Shown: positions 10,376 through 19,183, counted from the first letter of the stretch. The stretch: 64,000 nucleotides of DNA from Agrobacterium tumefaciens (GCF_013337285.1 NZ_SUPW01000012.1:28011-92010), one strand, 5' to 3'. Translations and numbers: made by a program. The notes: a model not told the origin generated them from the sequence alone.

Positions 10376-11266
10376 ATGGCCATGATTGATCTGAAATCGG
10401 GACCGTTATCGCTGCGCATCTCGACGCAGGGCGGTATCATCCTCGGCTTCTGGAAGGATATCGACGTTGGCCGCGTGCCGTTGCTGCGTCCGGCAAAGTC
10501 GGACGATGCGGATGCCCTTGGCTCATCCTGCTATCCACTGGTGCCTTTCGGGAACCGTGTAAAAGACAACAGCTTCGAGTTCGATGGCAGGGCCTATACG
10601 CTCGCTGCCAACACGGCATGGGATCCGCATTACCTGCATGGCGAGGGCTGGCAGGCCGAGTGGTCCGTGGGTAAAAGAACGCCGACATCCGTCGAAATGA
10701 GCTTTACCTGCCATGGGTCATCCACGCCCTATCACTATCGGGCGGTGCAGACGTTCACGCTTGAAGATGATTGCCTCGTGCTGACCCTTGCCGTGGAAAA
10801 CATGGGGGAGCGCCCGATGCCCTTCGGGCTTGGCTGGCATCCCTATTTCCCCCTGACGCCGAAGACGACGCTGCGTGCTGCCGCCTCGCACTTCTGGACG
10901 GAAGTCGAGGGTTGGTTGCCGGGCGAAAGAACAGCCATACCAGCCGATCTGGATTTCAAGAAGCCTGCTCCCCTGCCGGAACGCTGGGTCAATAATGGTT
11001 ATGAGGGATGGGCGGGCGAAGCGACCATTGTCTGGCCGGAGCGCCATACGCAATTGCTGCTCACTGCCGATCCGATTTTCAGGCACGCCTTTGTGTTCGT
11101 ATCCGACACTACCTTCGATCCTTCTTTTGAGCGCGATTATTTCTGTTTCGAACCGATGTCGCATCTGGCGAACGGGCATTATCTTCCTGGCCTGGGAGAC
11201 CTTAAAGTGCTGGCGCCTGGCGAAAAACTGGCGGGCAGCTTCAGGCTTGAGCCGCGGGATCTATGA
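10376..11266 (+). CDS. Aldose 1-epimerase family protein (mutarotase)
   Basis: 296 aa, family-typical length. It carries the galactose-mutarotase-like fold signature: His of DPHYLHGEGW, His of GLGWHPYFP and a C-terminal acidic residue region (FCFEPMSHLANG). Such enzymes interconvert alpha and beta anomers of aldoses. Placed between a sugar importer and a GMC sugar oxidoreductase, it probably supplies the anomer that the oxidase uses. This supports a free aldose, not only an aldonic acid, as the incoming substrate of the operon. Confidence 0.88.
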   Translation: MAMIDLKSGPLSLRISTQGGIILGFWKDIDVGRVPLLRPAKSDDADALGSSCYPLVPFGNRVKDNSFEFDGRAYTLAANTAWDPHYLHGEGWQAEWSVGKRTPTSVEMSFTCHGSSTPYHYRAVQTFTLEDDCLVLTLAVENMGERPMPFGLGWHPYFPLTPKTTLRAAASHFWTEVEGWLPGERTAIPADLDFKKPAPLPERWVNNGYEGWAGEATIVWPERHTQLLLTADPIFRHAFVFVSDTTFDPSFERDYFCFEPMSHLANGHYLPGLGDLKVLAPGEKLAGSFRLEPRDL

Positions 11267-11293
11267 ATATGCACATGCATCTGGAGATTAAAA

Positions 11294-12916
11294 ATGGCCG
11301 ATAAGCGGTTCGACTATATCATCGTCGGCGGTGGCAGCTCGGCATGTGTCGTCGCCGCGCGTCTTGTCTTGTCCGGGGCGCGGGTGCTGTTGCTGGAGCG
11401 CGGGCCGGCCAAAGCCAGCCCCATCATGCACTTTCCGGCGGGTTACATGAAGTTCCTGGCGAAGGATACCTATCTCGCCATGCACAGCACGAAGCCGCAA
11501 CCGCAGCTCGATGGTCGCGGACCCATCGTGCCGCAGGGCAAGGTGCTGGGCGGCGGAAGCACCGTCAACGCCATGGTCTATATGCGCGGACAGGCGGCGG
11601 ATTTTGATCTCTGGAATGAACTCGTCACGACGCCCGGTTCTGACAATGACGGTGCATGGTCCTACAGTGACCTTTTGCCCTATTTCAAGGCGCAGGAAGA
11701 CAATGACCATCTGGCAGGCGAATATCACGGCGTCGGCGGACCGCTGAAGATTTCGCATCTTGGTCACACAAGTCCCATGACGCGCACTTACGTCAAAACG
11801 CTTCAGGGCATGGGCATTCCCTATAATCCCGACTTCAACGGCGCCGAACAGTTCGGTGTCGGCTTCATGCAGCACACCATAGACTGGATGACGCGCAAGC
11901 GTTCCAGCGCAGTCGATGCGTTTCTGGCGCCGGTCATGAACAATCCGAAGCTAACCATCGAGACCGGCGCCACTGTCACGTCGATCCGCATGGATGGGAA
12001 CCGTGCCATTGGCGTCGACTATGTCGAAAACGGCGCAAGAAAAACAGCCGATGCCGGCGTCGAGGTCATCCTCGCGGCGGGGGCCTACCAGACGCCAAAG
12101 CTCCTGATGCTGTCCGGTATCGGCCCGGAAGATCATCTCCAGCAACACGGCATCGCAACGAAAATCGCGCTTCCCGGCGTGGGCAAGAACTTGCAGGATC
12201 ATTATGAATGCCCGGTCGTCGCCACGACAAAAGGCGCGTTCGGCTATTACGGGCAGGATCGTGGCTGGCCGATGATCAAGGCCGGTTTGCAATACCTGAT
12301 GTTCAAATCCGGCCCTGCTTCCACCACGGGTGTCGAGACATGCGCTTTCTACGATCCGAACGGCAATAATGACCGACCTACGATCCAGATGTTCTGTGTG
12401 CCTACCGTCTATCTGGATCGCGATGTCATGGGAACGGAACCAGGTGACGGCGTGACGATCAATTCGTTGCTGCTTCGCCCGAAAGCCCGAGGTTCGGTGA
12501 CGCTTTCCTCCAGCGATCCCTCAGCAGATCCAATCGTCGATACGCAGATATTCGCTCATCCCGATGACCTGAAGCTGACCATGGCCGGCTTTCGTTTTGC
12601 GCGTCGGGTGCTTGCGGCCTCACCCATGCGCGACCTGATCGACAGGGAAATCTTCCCCGGTGCCGAGGTTACGAGTGATGAGGCAATCGCAGCCCATTGC
12701 AGGCGCACAGTAAAGACGGGCTATCATCCTGTCGGCACGTGCAAAATGGGCCATGACGGCGACCCGGAAGCGGTTCTGGACGCCAGGCTCAGGGTGCGCG
12801 GCACGCGCTGCCTTCGGGTCGTCGACGCCTCGCTAATGCCGGCAATCGTCAGCGGCAATACCAATGCCGCCGTTCTTGCTGCCGCTGGCAAGGCAGCTGA
12901 TCTTATTCTTTCTTGA
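11294..12916 (+). CDS. GMC family FAD-dependent oxidoreductase
   Basis: 540 aa, normal for choline dehydrogenase/glucose-oxidase-like GMC enzymes. The N-terminal FAD-binding motif is clear ([17 protein letters not shown], acidic ERG at the end of strand 2), followed by the GMC signature region [14 protein letters not shown]. The C-terminal catalytic pair is visible as His in [11 protein letters not shown] and Asn in [10 protein letters not shown]. No signal peptide is seen, so it is probably cytoplasmic. In this setting it likely oxidises an aldose at C1 to a lactone, or a polyol. It follows the epimerase by 27 bases and precedes galactonate dehydratase by 13. The exact substrate is inferred. 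Confidence 0.9.
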   Translation: MADKRFDYIIVGGGSSACVVAARLVLSGARVLLLERGPAKASPIMHFPAGYMKFLAKDTYLAMHSTKPQPQLDGRGPIVPQGKVLGGGSTVNAMVYMRGQAADFDLWNELVTTPGSDNDGAWSYSDLLPYFKAQEDNDHLAGEYHGVGGPLKISHLGHTSPMTRTYVKTLQGMGIPYNPDFNGAEQFGVGFMQHTIDWMTRKRSSAVDAFLAPVMNNPKLTIETGATVTSIRMDGNRAIGVDYVENGARKTADAGVEVILAAGAYQTPKLLMLSGIGPEDHLQQHGIATKIALPGVGKNLQDHYECPVVATTKGAFGYYGQDRGWPMIKAGLQYLMFKSGPASTTGVETCAFYDPNGNNDRPTIQMFCVPTVYLDRDVMGTEPGDGVTINSLLLRPKARGSVTLSSSDPSADPIVDTQIFAHPDDLKLTMAGFRFARRVLAASPMRDLIDREIFPGAEVTSDEAIAAHCRRTVKTGYHPVGTCKMGHDGDPEAVLDARLRVRGTRCLRVVDASLMPAIVSGNTNAAVLAAAGKAADLILS

Positions 12917-12929
12917 TTGGACTGATCTC

Positions 12930-14078
12930 ATGAAAATTACCAGGCTGACCACCTACATCGTCCCGCCACGCTGGCTTTTCCTCAAGATCGAAACGGACGA
13001 AGGTATCGTGGGGTGGGGCGAACCCGTCGTCGAAGGCCGCGCGCTGACGGTCGAGGCGGCGGTGCAGGAAATGGCGGATTATCTGATCGGCAAAGATCCG
13101 TTCCTCATCGAGGATCACTGGACGGTGCTTTATCGTGGCGGCTTCTATCGTGGTGGCGCCGTGCACATGTCCGCGCTCGCCGGTATCGATCAGGCGTTGT
13201 GGGATATCAAGGGCAAAGCGCTCGGCCAGCCGGTTCACTCGCTTCTCGGAGGCCAGCTTCGCGACCGTATCAAGGTCTATTCCTGGATCGGCGGCGACCG
13301 GCCCTCGGACGTCGCGCAAAATGCCAGAGATGTCGTGGCGCGCGGTTTCAAGGCCATCAAGTTGAACGGCTGCGAAGAGATGCAGATCGTCGATACCAAC
13401 GAAAAGGTCGAGAAGGCTGTCGAGACCATTGCCATTATCCGTGAAGCAGTCGGTCCGCATATCGGCATCGGCGTCGATTTCCACGGTCGCGTTCACAAGC
13501 CGATGGCCAAGGTGCTCGCCAAGGAACTTGAGCCTTACAAGCTGATGTTCATCGAAGAGCCGGTTCTTTCCGAAAACAAGGAAGCGCTGAAAGAGATCGC
13601 CAACCATACCTCGACGCCGATTGCGCTGGGTGAGAGGCTTTATTCACGCTGGGACTTCAAATCCGTCTTCGAAGGCGGTTACGTCGATATCATCCAGCCG
13701 GACCTGTCGCATGCCGGCGGCATTACCGAATGCCGCAAGATCGCGGCCATGGCGGAGGCCTATGACGTGGCGCTCGCGCCGCATTGCCCGCTGGGGCCGA
13801 TTGCACTCGCCGCCTGCCTGCAGGTGGACGCCGTATCCTATAACGCGTTCATCCAGGAGCAGAGCCTCGGCATTCATTACAACAAGAGCAACGATATTCT
13901 GGATTACATCTCCAACAAGGATGTGTTCCAGTATGCGGATGGCTTCGTCTCTATCCCGCAGGGGCCGGGCCTTGGTATTGAAATAGACGAGGCCTATGTC
14001 ATCGAGCGCGCCAGGCAGGGTCACCGCTGGCGCAACCCGATCTGGCGTCATGCCGATGGCAGCTTTGCCGAGTGGTGA
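12930..14078 (+). CDS. dgoD: D-galactonate dehydratase (enolase superfamily)
   Basis: 382 aa when started at ATG 12930, the same length as E. coli DgoD. The open frame runs back to 12864, but that part overlaps the GMC gene and lacks the MKIT-type family start. The protein matches DgoD throughout: [38 protein letters not shown] with the metal Asp and catalytic His, FIEEPV and GERLYSRW with metal Glu residues, [14 protein letters not shown] with the second catalytic His, and a [20 protein letters not shown] end. It converts D-galactonate to 2-keto-3-deoxy-D-galactonate. Together with mutarotase and GMC oxidase it suggests non-phosphorylating oxidation of galactose or a related hexose. Confidence 0.93.
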   Translation: MKITRLTTYIVPPRWLFLKIETDEGIVGWGEPVVEGRALTVEAAVQEMADYLIGKDPFLIEDHWTVLYRGGFYRGGAVHMSALAGIDQALWDIKGKALGQPVHSLLGGQLRDRIKVYSWIGGDRPSDVAQNARDVVARGFKAIKLNGCEEMQIVDTNEKVEKAVETIAIIREAVGPHIGIGVDFHGRVHKPMAKVLAKELEPYKLMFIEEPVLSENKEALKEIANHTSTPIALGERLYSRWDFKSVFEGGYVDIIQPDLSHAGGITECRKIAAMAEAYDVALAPHCPLGPIALAACLQVDAVSYNAFIQEQSLGIHYNKSNDILDYISNKDVFQYADGFVSIPQGPGLGIEIDEAYVIERARQGHRWRNPIWRHADGSFAEW

Positions 14079-14092
14079 GTGGGGTGAACAGC

Positions 14093-14872
14093 ATGGTTGG
14101 AAGGCTTTCCGGCAAACGCATCTTCATAACAGGCGCGGCTCAGGGTATCGGCCTTGCTCTTGCCAAGGCATTTCTTCGTGAAAACGCCGCCTTGTTCCTG
14201 ATTGATCGCGACGCCGATCTGCTCGAACGCGAGGCGCGCGCACTTCAAGATGGCGGGGGCAAGCTCGGCTGGATGGCGGCGGACATTACGGATGCGAACG
14301 CGATTGAAGCGGCTGTAGAAAAAGCGGCAGGCGAGATCGGTCGGATCAACGCACTCGTCAACAATGCCGGGGTCAACGTGTTTGCCGAGCCGCTGGAAAC
14401 CAGCGACGAGGAATGGCAGCGCTGCTTCGATATCAATCTCAAGGGGGCGTGGTATTGTTGCAGGGCGACGCTTCCGGGCATGATAAAAGCGGGCGGTGGC
14501 GTGGTGCTGAACATCGCCTCGACGCATGCGTTCACGATTATCCCGCATACGTTTCCCTATCCGCTGGCAAAGCATGCGCTTATGGGCATGACCAAGTCGC
14601 TTGGCATCGAATATGCGTCCAGAAATATACGGGTGAATGCGCTGGCGCCCGGATATGTCGCGACCCGGAAGGTCATCGATTATTGGAACAGCTTCCCCGA
14701 TCCCGTGGCGGCGGAGGCGGAAACCATGAAGCTCCATCCTGGAGGTCGTATTGCCACTCCGGACGAAATCGCAATGGCAGCCGTCTTCATGATCTCCGAT
14801 GAATGCCCTTTCATGAACGCGACATGCCTGACTATCGACGGCGGCCTCAGCGTCCAGCAACATCCTGTTTGA
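14093..14872 (+). CDS. Short-chain dehydrogenase/reductase
   Basis: 259 aa classical SDR, started at ATG 14093; the frame opens at 14072 inside the dgoD stop region. The NAD(P)-binding motif TGAAQGIGLALA, the NNAG motif, the catalytic Ser in NIASTHA and the YPLAKHA catalytic Tyr-Lys are all present, and the C-terminus has the family IDGGLSVQ pattern. An acidic residue after the second strand (LIDRDA) favours NAD+. In operons for L-fucose, L-rhamnose or L-galactonate breakdown, relatives oxidise 2-keto-3-deoxy sugar acids; that is the likely role here, acting on the dehydratase product. It is the last gene of the run. No aldolase or KDG kinase is visible nearby. Confidence 0.86.
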   Translation: MVGRLSGKRIFITGAAQGIGLALAKAFLRENAALFLIDRDADLLEREARALQDGGGKLGWMAADITDANAIEAAVEKAAGEIGRINALVNNAGVNVFAEPLETSDEEWQRCFDINLKGAWYCCRATLPGMIKAGGGVVLNIASTHAFTIIPHTFPYPLAKHALMGMTKSLGIEYASRNIRVNALAPGYVATRKVIDYWNSFPDPVAAEAETMKLHPGGRIATPDEIAMAAVFMISDECPFMNATCLTIDGGLSVQQHPV

Positions 14873-14962
14873 ATGCTGCCGGGGTCGCCGAAGAGCGGTT
14901 AAGACGACGGGTTGCCGCATAAGGCAACGACGCACAAGCGCCACTCCTCTGCGGCAGCCCGT

Positions 14963-15214
14963 TCATCGCACCTCTACACCATAGGCGGGACGGGGCCGGT
15001 AACGGTAATCGCCGCGCCCGTCGCCGCGGTCACGCCACTCCCTGTGCTGACGCCATTGACGGCGGTCATAGTCACGGTATTGGCGATCGCGGTCATAAGA
15101 TCGGTAATAGACGCCGCTCGAGTAATATCCGCCCGTCCGGTATCCACCGTCATCCACGCATCCACTCAGAATGCCCACAGAGACCAGGCAGATTGCGGCG
15201 CTCAAAAGCTTCAT
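14963..15214 (-). CDS. Small putative lipoprotein rich in Tyr, Arg and Asp
   Basis: 83 aa from the ATG at 15214, which has GGGAGA seven bases upstream. The N-terminus is a lipoprotein signal (MKLLSAAICLVSVGILSGC), so the mature protein would start at a lipidated Cys near residue 19. The rest is a low-complexity, strongly charged stretch of repeated YR, RD and DR pairs, probably disordered in the periplasm. No named family is recognised. A candidate EcfG-type promoter reading toward it lies about 170 bases upstream, and it is divergent from the CsbD-like stress gene. Confidence 0.7.
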   Translation of the reverse strand: MKLLSAAICLVSVGILSGCVDDGGYRTGGYYSSGVYYRSYDRDRQYRDYDRRQWRQHREWRDRGDGRGDYRYRPRPAYGVEVR

Positions 15215-15383
15215 TGTTTTATCTCCCAAAAAGCTAGCGTTAACGTGAAATCACGCTTGCAGTTCCATTCCGGAGATGTTGACGCGTGTGTCATTAACCC
15301 GGGCTGAACGGGGACCCAAGCTGTTTCCAATGCTGCTCGCCCCAGGTGAGCTCCGGCCTTCGCACCCAAACCAAATACCTGTT

Positions 15384-15408
15384 CACGTATCCACGATTGA
15401 AACGTTCC
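15384..15408 (-). promoter_or_regulatory. Candidate EcfG-type promoter toward the lipoprotein gene
   Basis: Read on the minus strand: GGAAC, 16 bases, CGTG. The general stress sigma factor of alphaproteobacteria recognises GGAAC-N16/17-CGTT, so this has one mismatch in the -10 part. It lies about 170 bases upstream of the lipoprotein start. Confidence 0.4.
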
Positions 15409-15424
15409 GCCGGCGATCCATTTC

Positions 15425-15449
15425 GGAACCTCAGCGATGTGCGGGCATT
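15425..15449 (+). promoter_or_regulatory. Candidate EcfG-type promoter for the CsbD-like gene
   Basis: GGAAC at 15425-15429, 16 bases, CATT at 15446-15449: one mismatch from the GGAAC-N16-CGTT pattern of the alphaproteobacterial general stress response. It sits 35 bases before the CsbD-like start codon, leaving room for a normal leader with the GGGAGG ribosome site. Confidence 0.5.
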
Positions 15450-15484
15450 TACACGAGGCAAACACAAAGCAAAGGGAGGCCCAA

Positions 15485-15688
15485 ATGGATTGGAATCGTG
15501 TCGAAGGCAACTGGAAGCAGATGAAGGGTAAGGTCAAGGAGCAGTGGGGCAAACTCACCGACGACGATCTTGACGTCATCAACGGCAAGCGCGAGCAGCT
15601 CGAAGGCAAGCTCCAGGAGCGTTACGGTTACGAAAAGGACCGGACCAGGAAGGACGTTGACGACTGGTATGGTCGTCAAAGCTGGTAG
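15485..15688 (+). CDS. CsbD-like stress-response protein
   Basis: 67 aa, with AAAGGGAGG just upstream of the ATG. It matches the CsbD-like family of small, hydrophilic, helix-forming proteins: MDWNRVEGNWKQMKGK at the start, WGKLTDDDL, then KREQLEGKLQERYGY. CsbD was first seen as a general-stress protein in Bacillus, and alphaproteobacterial members are commonly induced by the general stress response; the molecular role is not established. A candidate EcfG-type promoter precedes it and a strong terminator follows, so it is probably a single-gene transcript. Confidence 0.9.
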   Translation: MDWNRVEGNWKQMKGKVKEQWGKLTDDDLDVINGKREQLEGKLQERYGYEKDRTRKDVDDWYGRQSW

Positions 15689-15696
15689 CCACAAGA

Positions 15697-15720
15697 CCCC
15701 GCTTCGGCGGGGTTTTTCTT
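15697..15720 (+). terminator. Rho-independent terminator after the CsbD-like gene
   Basis: Six-base GC stem CCCCGC / GCGGGG closed by a TTCG tetraloop (15697-15712) and followed by TTTTTCTT. It begins 8 bases after the stop codon. Confidence 0.92.
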
Positions 15721-15739
15721 ATCCGGGTTTACCGGTCGT

Positions 15740-15764
15740 GAAACTTTTTCAGTCGCTGCGAGTT
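15740..15764 (+). promoter_or_regulatory. Possible EcfG-type promoter for the small membrane pair
   Basis: GAAAC at 15740-15744, 17 bases, then GTT at 15762-15764. This is a weaker match to GGAAC-N17-CGTT than the sites around 15384-15449. It lies about 90 bases before the 24-residue membrane peptide gene. Confidence 0.3.
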
Positions 15765-15854
15765 TGATCTGCAGAGCAATCAGCTCGCACCTGTCACCAG
15801 AATATAATCAACCGCTACGCGGAGGACTCGTCGTCCTTTCGGAGGAGATACCGT

Positions 15855-15929
15855 ATGAACTCTATCATTTATCTAGTCGGGCTCGTCGTAATCGTCTTGT
15901 TCATTCTCTCATTCCTGGGGTTGCGCTGA
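15855..15929 (+). CDS. 24-residue single-pass membrane peptide
   Basis: A very short reading frame that starts at ATG 15855 with an ideal GGAGGAG site 7 bases before it and ends in TGA at 15927-15929. The product begins MNSIIYLVG and ends SFLGLR; almost the whole length is one hydrophobic helix with a C-terminal Arg. Its stop overlaps the next gene's ATG as TGATG, so the two are likely translationally coupled. Similar very short hydrophobic peptides with this start and a GLR end occur in rhizobia as I recall, but no function is assigned. The strong ribosome site and tight coupling argue that it is real. Confidence 0.7.
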   Translation: MNSIIYLVGLVVIVLFILSFLGLR

Positions 15930-17008
15930 TGGTTGATTCAATCGGTACTGAAACCAATCGCAGCTATGTCGATTGGCCTGCGATTTTTGCTGGCGCATTT
16001 ATTGCGTCCGGCGCCATGGCGGTCCTCACCGCATTTGCTGGTGGATTGGGGCTGAGTTCAATCTCGTTGGACGATGGCGAAGTCAGCACAATCTGGCTGA
16101 TCATAACCGCTCTGTTCGTTATCATTTCCATGGTCGGCTCTTACATGCTGGGCGGTTACATCACCGGCCGGATGCGCCGTCCTGCCGGGCAGGCAGATCG
16201 AAACGAACTGACTGTTCGTGATGGCCTCAATGGTCTGGTGGTCTGGGGAATTGGAACGGTCGTCTCTGCGTTTCTGGCCCTCGGCGTGCTGTCCGGCGGT
16301 GCAAAAGCCGTGGGAAGCGTGGCGCAAACCGCCATTGAAGCAACCGGTTCGGCCGTGGGTGGCGCAGTCCAAGGCGCCGGTCAGGTCGCCGGTGGGCTGA
16401 TTTCGGGGGTCGGCAGTGCGGCGGGCGGCATCGCGCAAGGTGCGGGTCAGGCAGCGGCGCCCAGCATTGAGCAGATGCTTCCGCAGGGCCTGAAGACCAA
16501 TCCGATCGACTACTTCACCGACACCCTGTTGCGAACGGACACACAGACGACCCAGCCGCAGGGTGAACAGGGCGCTGGCGATTTCCAACGTCAGATCAGC
16601 GGCCTTCTCGGTAACCTGCTGGCGACCGGCGAGATTTCCGATGCAGACAAAACCTGGCTCACCAATCAGATCGCGGCTCGTACCGGCATCAGCCAGACCG
16701 ATGCGCAGGCACGGGTGAACCAGACGGTTGAACGTGTGCAGGCCGTGCGTGCAGAAGCACAGAAGAAGGTCGACGAAGCTCAAAAGCAGATCGATGACTT
16801 GAAGGCTCAGGCTCAGAAGGCACTGGACGACGCCAAGACAAAGGCCGCTGATGCAGCTGAAAAGGCACGCGTTGCAGGCATCCTCACTGCATTCCTGCTG
16901 GCGGCTTCTGCCATTGTGTCATCTGCTGCGGCATATATCGGTGCCGTTCATGGTGGCCGACATCGGGATGAAGGCCGGATTTGGGGTGGGCTTGCCTACC
17001 GGAAATGA
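15929..17008 (+). CDS. Membrane protein with N-terminal TM region, Gly/Ala-rich linker and coiled coil
   Basis: 359 aa from the ATG at 15929, which overlaps the stop of the 24-residue peptide. Membrane segments lie near residues 16-37, 57-78 and 108-128. A glycine/alanine-rich segment of GxxxG-like repeats (about 130-180: GGAVQGAGQVAGG) suggests close helix packing. Residues about 205-255 hold a polar region. Residues about 260-315 are a Lys/Ala/Glu-rich coiled coil (KKVDEAQKQIDDLKAQAQKA), and a last membrane segment lies near 320-345. No catalytic motif is seen. Related proteins in rhizobia are annotated only as hypothetical or PhnA-like. It may be an envelope-stress structural protein. Confidence 0.75.
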   Translation: MVDSIGTETNRSYVDWPAIFAGAFIASGAMAVLTAFAGGLGLSSISLDDGEVSTIWLIITALFVIISMVGSYMLGGYITGRMRRPAGQADRNELTVRDGLNGLVVWGIGTVVSAFLALGVLSGGAKAVGSVAQTAIEATGSAVGGAVQGAGQVAGGLISGVGSAAGGIAQGAGQAAAPSIEQMLPQGLKTNPIDYFTDTLLRTDTQTTQPQGEQGAGDFQRQISGLLGNLLATGEISDADKTWLTNQIAARTGISQTDAQARVNQTVERVQAVRAEAQKKVDEAQKQIDDLKAQAQKALDDAKTKAADAAEKARVAGILTAFLLAASAIVSSAAAYIGAVHGGRHRDEGRIWGGLAYRK

Positions 17009-17027
17009 TCGGTTTCGTATACTAGAC

Positions 17028-17060
17028 AAGAGCCTCCATCCTGACGGGTTGGAGGCTCTT
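17028..17060. terminator. Long hairpin between converging genes, probable terminator
   Basis: A perfect 11-bp stem (AAGAGCCTCCA at 17028-17038 with TGGAGGCTCTT at 17050-17060) and an 11-base loop, located between two converging genes. The T tract is short and broken on both strands, so termination strength is uncertain. Confidence 0.6.
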
Positions 17061-17064
17061 CCAT

Positions 17065-18834
17065 TTACAGTTCGTCTGATGACACCCACCTGTTCCGGCC
17101 TGTCTGCTTGGCGTTTAGAAGCGCAGCGTCCGCGCGTTCCAACACGCTGCTCACGGTCCCCGCACCCGGTGACGTTGCAATGCCGATCGATATGGTGATG
17201 GGGTCAAGCAGGCGACCGCGGTAGGTGAAAGGTGCGCGCTCGACGGCGTACCGCAGTTTCTCCGCAAGCCTGATGGCATCTTCAATGCCCGCAGCCGGCA
17301 TGAGCACGGTGAATTCCTCGCCGCCGAAACGGAACAGTTCTCCTAGACCACCGATGGCTTCCGAAAGGACCTGGGCGACATATTGCATCACCGCATCTCC
17401 GGCGTCATGGCCAAAGCGGTCGTTGAAGCGCTTGAAATGGTCTATGTCGAGCATCAGGCAGGCGAGGTTTTGGGTTGGCTTCCCAATATGCCTGTTCAGC
17501 TCCTCATCAAGAGACCGGCGGTTGAGGAGACCGGTCAGGGCGTCCTGTTTTGCCATGCCGACCAGTCGCTGCCGAAGCTGGAGATTTGCGACGGCAAGGC
17601 CGACATTCTCGGCGAGGAGTTCCAGATAGAGTCGCTCCGTCTCCAGCGTCTCGTTACCCTGCGGAATTTCAAGATACAGCAGGCCGACGGTGTCACCCAA
17701 TGCCGTGAGCGGTATACACAGGCCGGGTCCGATATTCCCCTTGATATGATGGCAGGCGACGTCGTCTCCATCAGGGTTACTGGCATGGGGACGCCCGCGC
17801 CGGAGCGCCCAGCAATCGTCGATCGAAAACTCCGGCTCGGAAAACGAAGGACTGGACCATTGCCCCGTCGATTGGAGAACCGAACTGTGCTCCTTGATGA
17901 CAAGCAGGCGGCCGGCAATGGTGGGGAAAATCTGCGGCATGAATTTCGAAACGACGTCGGACAATTCATCCTGATTCTGACATGCCTGGATCCGATGCAT
18001 CATTTGCAGGATCAGGTCCTTTATACGCTGGTTCTTGCGGTGCTCCGCGTCGAGCCGGTCCCGCTCAAGCCCGTTGCTGCGGAAGATGCGGATGGCCTGG
18101 TTCATGTCTCCAATTTCGTCACGACGTCCCTCGTCGGGCACATCGATACTGTAGTCCTGTCTGGCAAGGCGCGTAACGATATTGCTCATCCGGATAAGCG
18201 GCGCGGCAACACGTCTGGTAAGGACGAAATAAAGCACGGCCACAAACATCAGGGCGGTGAGTGCAAGCATCGCCTTGGCGATCGATCCATAGAAATCGCT
18301 CCGGCTTTTGGCCTGGTCAACCGTTGCCTGTGAGCGGACCGCGATACCTTCTCTCAAGGTCGCGACCGTGTTCATGAGGCCCGTATGCAGCCGATAATGC
18401 TCATCGCCAAACAGGATCTGCTGTGCGTCGTTCTGGCGGCCGGATCGATAGAGGCTGATGGCCTCACGCTCCATCTTGTCCAGCGCGTCAGCGCTCTTGC
18501 GTATCTCCTGAAATGATCCTGCCTCTTCCGGCGAAACACCGAGCGCGGAGAGTTTGTCCAGCGTGTTTTCGAGGTGCTTTTCCTGATCTTCGTCGACGTA
18601 GAATTTCGCCAGATGCTGCTCGTCGCCCCGCATGACGTAGAGACGCGCCTCTTCGGTGCGCTCATCCGCAATGAGTGCCAGTTCCTCGGCAAGATCATTC
18701 AACTGGAGGTGATCCTGGATGGCCACTCGTTCTTGAGAAGCACTTCTGGCTGACAGAATGAATGTGGTCGCCGACACCGTTGTGAGTACGAGGGTCACGG
18801 CATAGGCCAGGTTCGTGATGGTGCTAAGTCGCAT
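17065..18834 (-). CDS. Membrane-bound diguanylate cyclase with HAMP, GAF-like and GGDEF domains
   Basis: 589 aa from ATG 18834; an alternative TTG at 18858 adds 8 residues. Layout: membrane helix (about 7-29), a periplasmic helical sensor (30-185), membrane helix (189-208), HAMP (209-262), GAF-like domain (about 285-420) with a CWALRRGRPH motif and a later C-H pair, and GGDEF cyclase (430-589). The active site reads FRFGGEEFTVLM, so it should make c-di-GMP. No RxxD inhibitory site is present five residues before GGEEF, so product feedback through the usual I-site is not expected. c-di-GMP commonly raises exopolysaccharide output, and the large polysaccharide locus begins about 3 kb away. Confidence 0.92.
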   Translation of the reverse strand: MRLSTITNLAYAVTLVLTTVSATTFILSARSASQERVAIQDHLQLNDLAEELALIADERTEEARLYVMRGDEQHLAKFYVDEDQEKHLENTLDKLSALGVSPEEAGSFQEIRKSADALDKMEREAISLYRSGRQNDAQQILFGDEHYRLHTGLMNTVATLREGIAVRSQATVDQAKSRSDFYGSIAKAMLALTALMFVAVLYFVLTRRVAAPLIRMSNIVTRLARQDYSIDVPDEGRRDEIGDMNQAIRIFRSNGLERDRLDAEHRKNQRIKDLILQMMHRIQACQNQDELSDVVSKFMPQIFPTIAGRLLVIKEHSSVLQSTGQWSSPSFSEPEFSIDDCWALRRGRPHASNPDGDDVACHHIKGNIGPGLCIPLTALGDTVGLLYLEIPQGNETLETERLYLELLAENVGLAVANLQLRQRLVGMAKQDALTGLLNRRSLDEELNRHIGKPTQNLACLMLDIDHFKRFNDRFGHDAGDAVMQYVAQVLSEAIGGLGELFRFGGEEFTVLMPAAGIEDAIRLAEKLRYAVERAPFTYRGRLLDPITISIGIATSPGAGTVSSVLERADAALLNAKQTGRNRWVSSDEL

Positions 18835-19087
18835 GATGGCGCCGTCTGCTTGCCGCAAGCCATGACAACCGGGCGCGGCGGGTCCAATATCAGAGTCTGC
18901 TTATTTTAGGGCATCTCGTCAAAACGGGAAGTTAACATACTGCCGATCATCGTCATGATCGGTTGTGCCGCGGGCTATGTCTGATCCCCTTGGCGATGTG
19001 TCGTGGAAGGAGCGTCTCGATCACGTCAGCATAACGCCCGCCGCCATCATTACAGCGTCTCGGCAGCGAGCACGAAGTTGACGTTTT

Positions 19088-19112
19088 GGAACCTTCTCAG
19101 CGGCCTTGCGTC
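19088..19112 (+). promoter_or_regulatory. Candidate EcfG-type promoter for the ABC exporter
   Basis: GGAAC at 19088-19092, 16 bases, CGTC at 19109-19112: one mismatch to GGAAC-N16-CGTT, about 70 bases before the start codon. A second one-mismatch match (GAAAC-N16-CGTT, 19151-19175) lies too close to the ATG to serve it unless translation starts further in. Confidence 0.4.
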
Positions 19113-19147
19113 ACTGCAAAAGAAAATTTCACGACCCATCACAAAGC

Positions 19148-19163
19148 CGTGAAACCTTTCACG
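19148..19163. promoter_or_regulatory. Perfect 16-bp palindrome just before the ABC exporter start
   Basis: CGTGAAA-CC-TTTCACG, ending 20 bases before the ATG; another TTTCACG copy lies at 19126-19132. Its position downstream of the candidate promoter suits a repressor operator. The binding protein is unknown. Confidence 0.4.
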
Positions 19164-19183
19164 TCATCCTTCGTTAAGCGACC

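Larger units (their letters stand above)
18835..19183. other. Intergenic region upstream of the ABC exporter gene
   Basis: 349 bases between divergent genes with no convincing open frame. It holds an EcfG-like site and a TTTCACG palindrome (listed separately). Nothing else is recognised. Confidence 0.5.
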
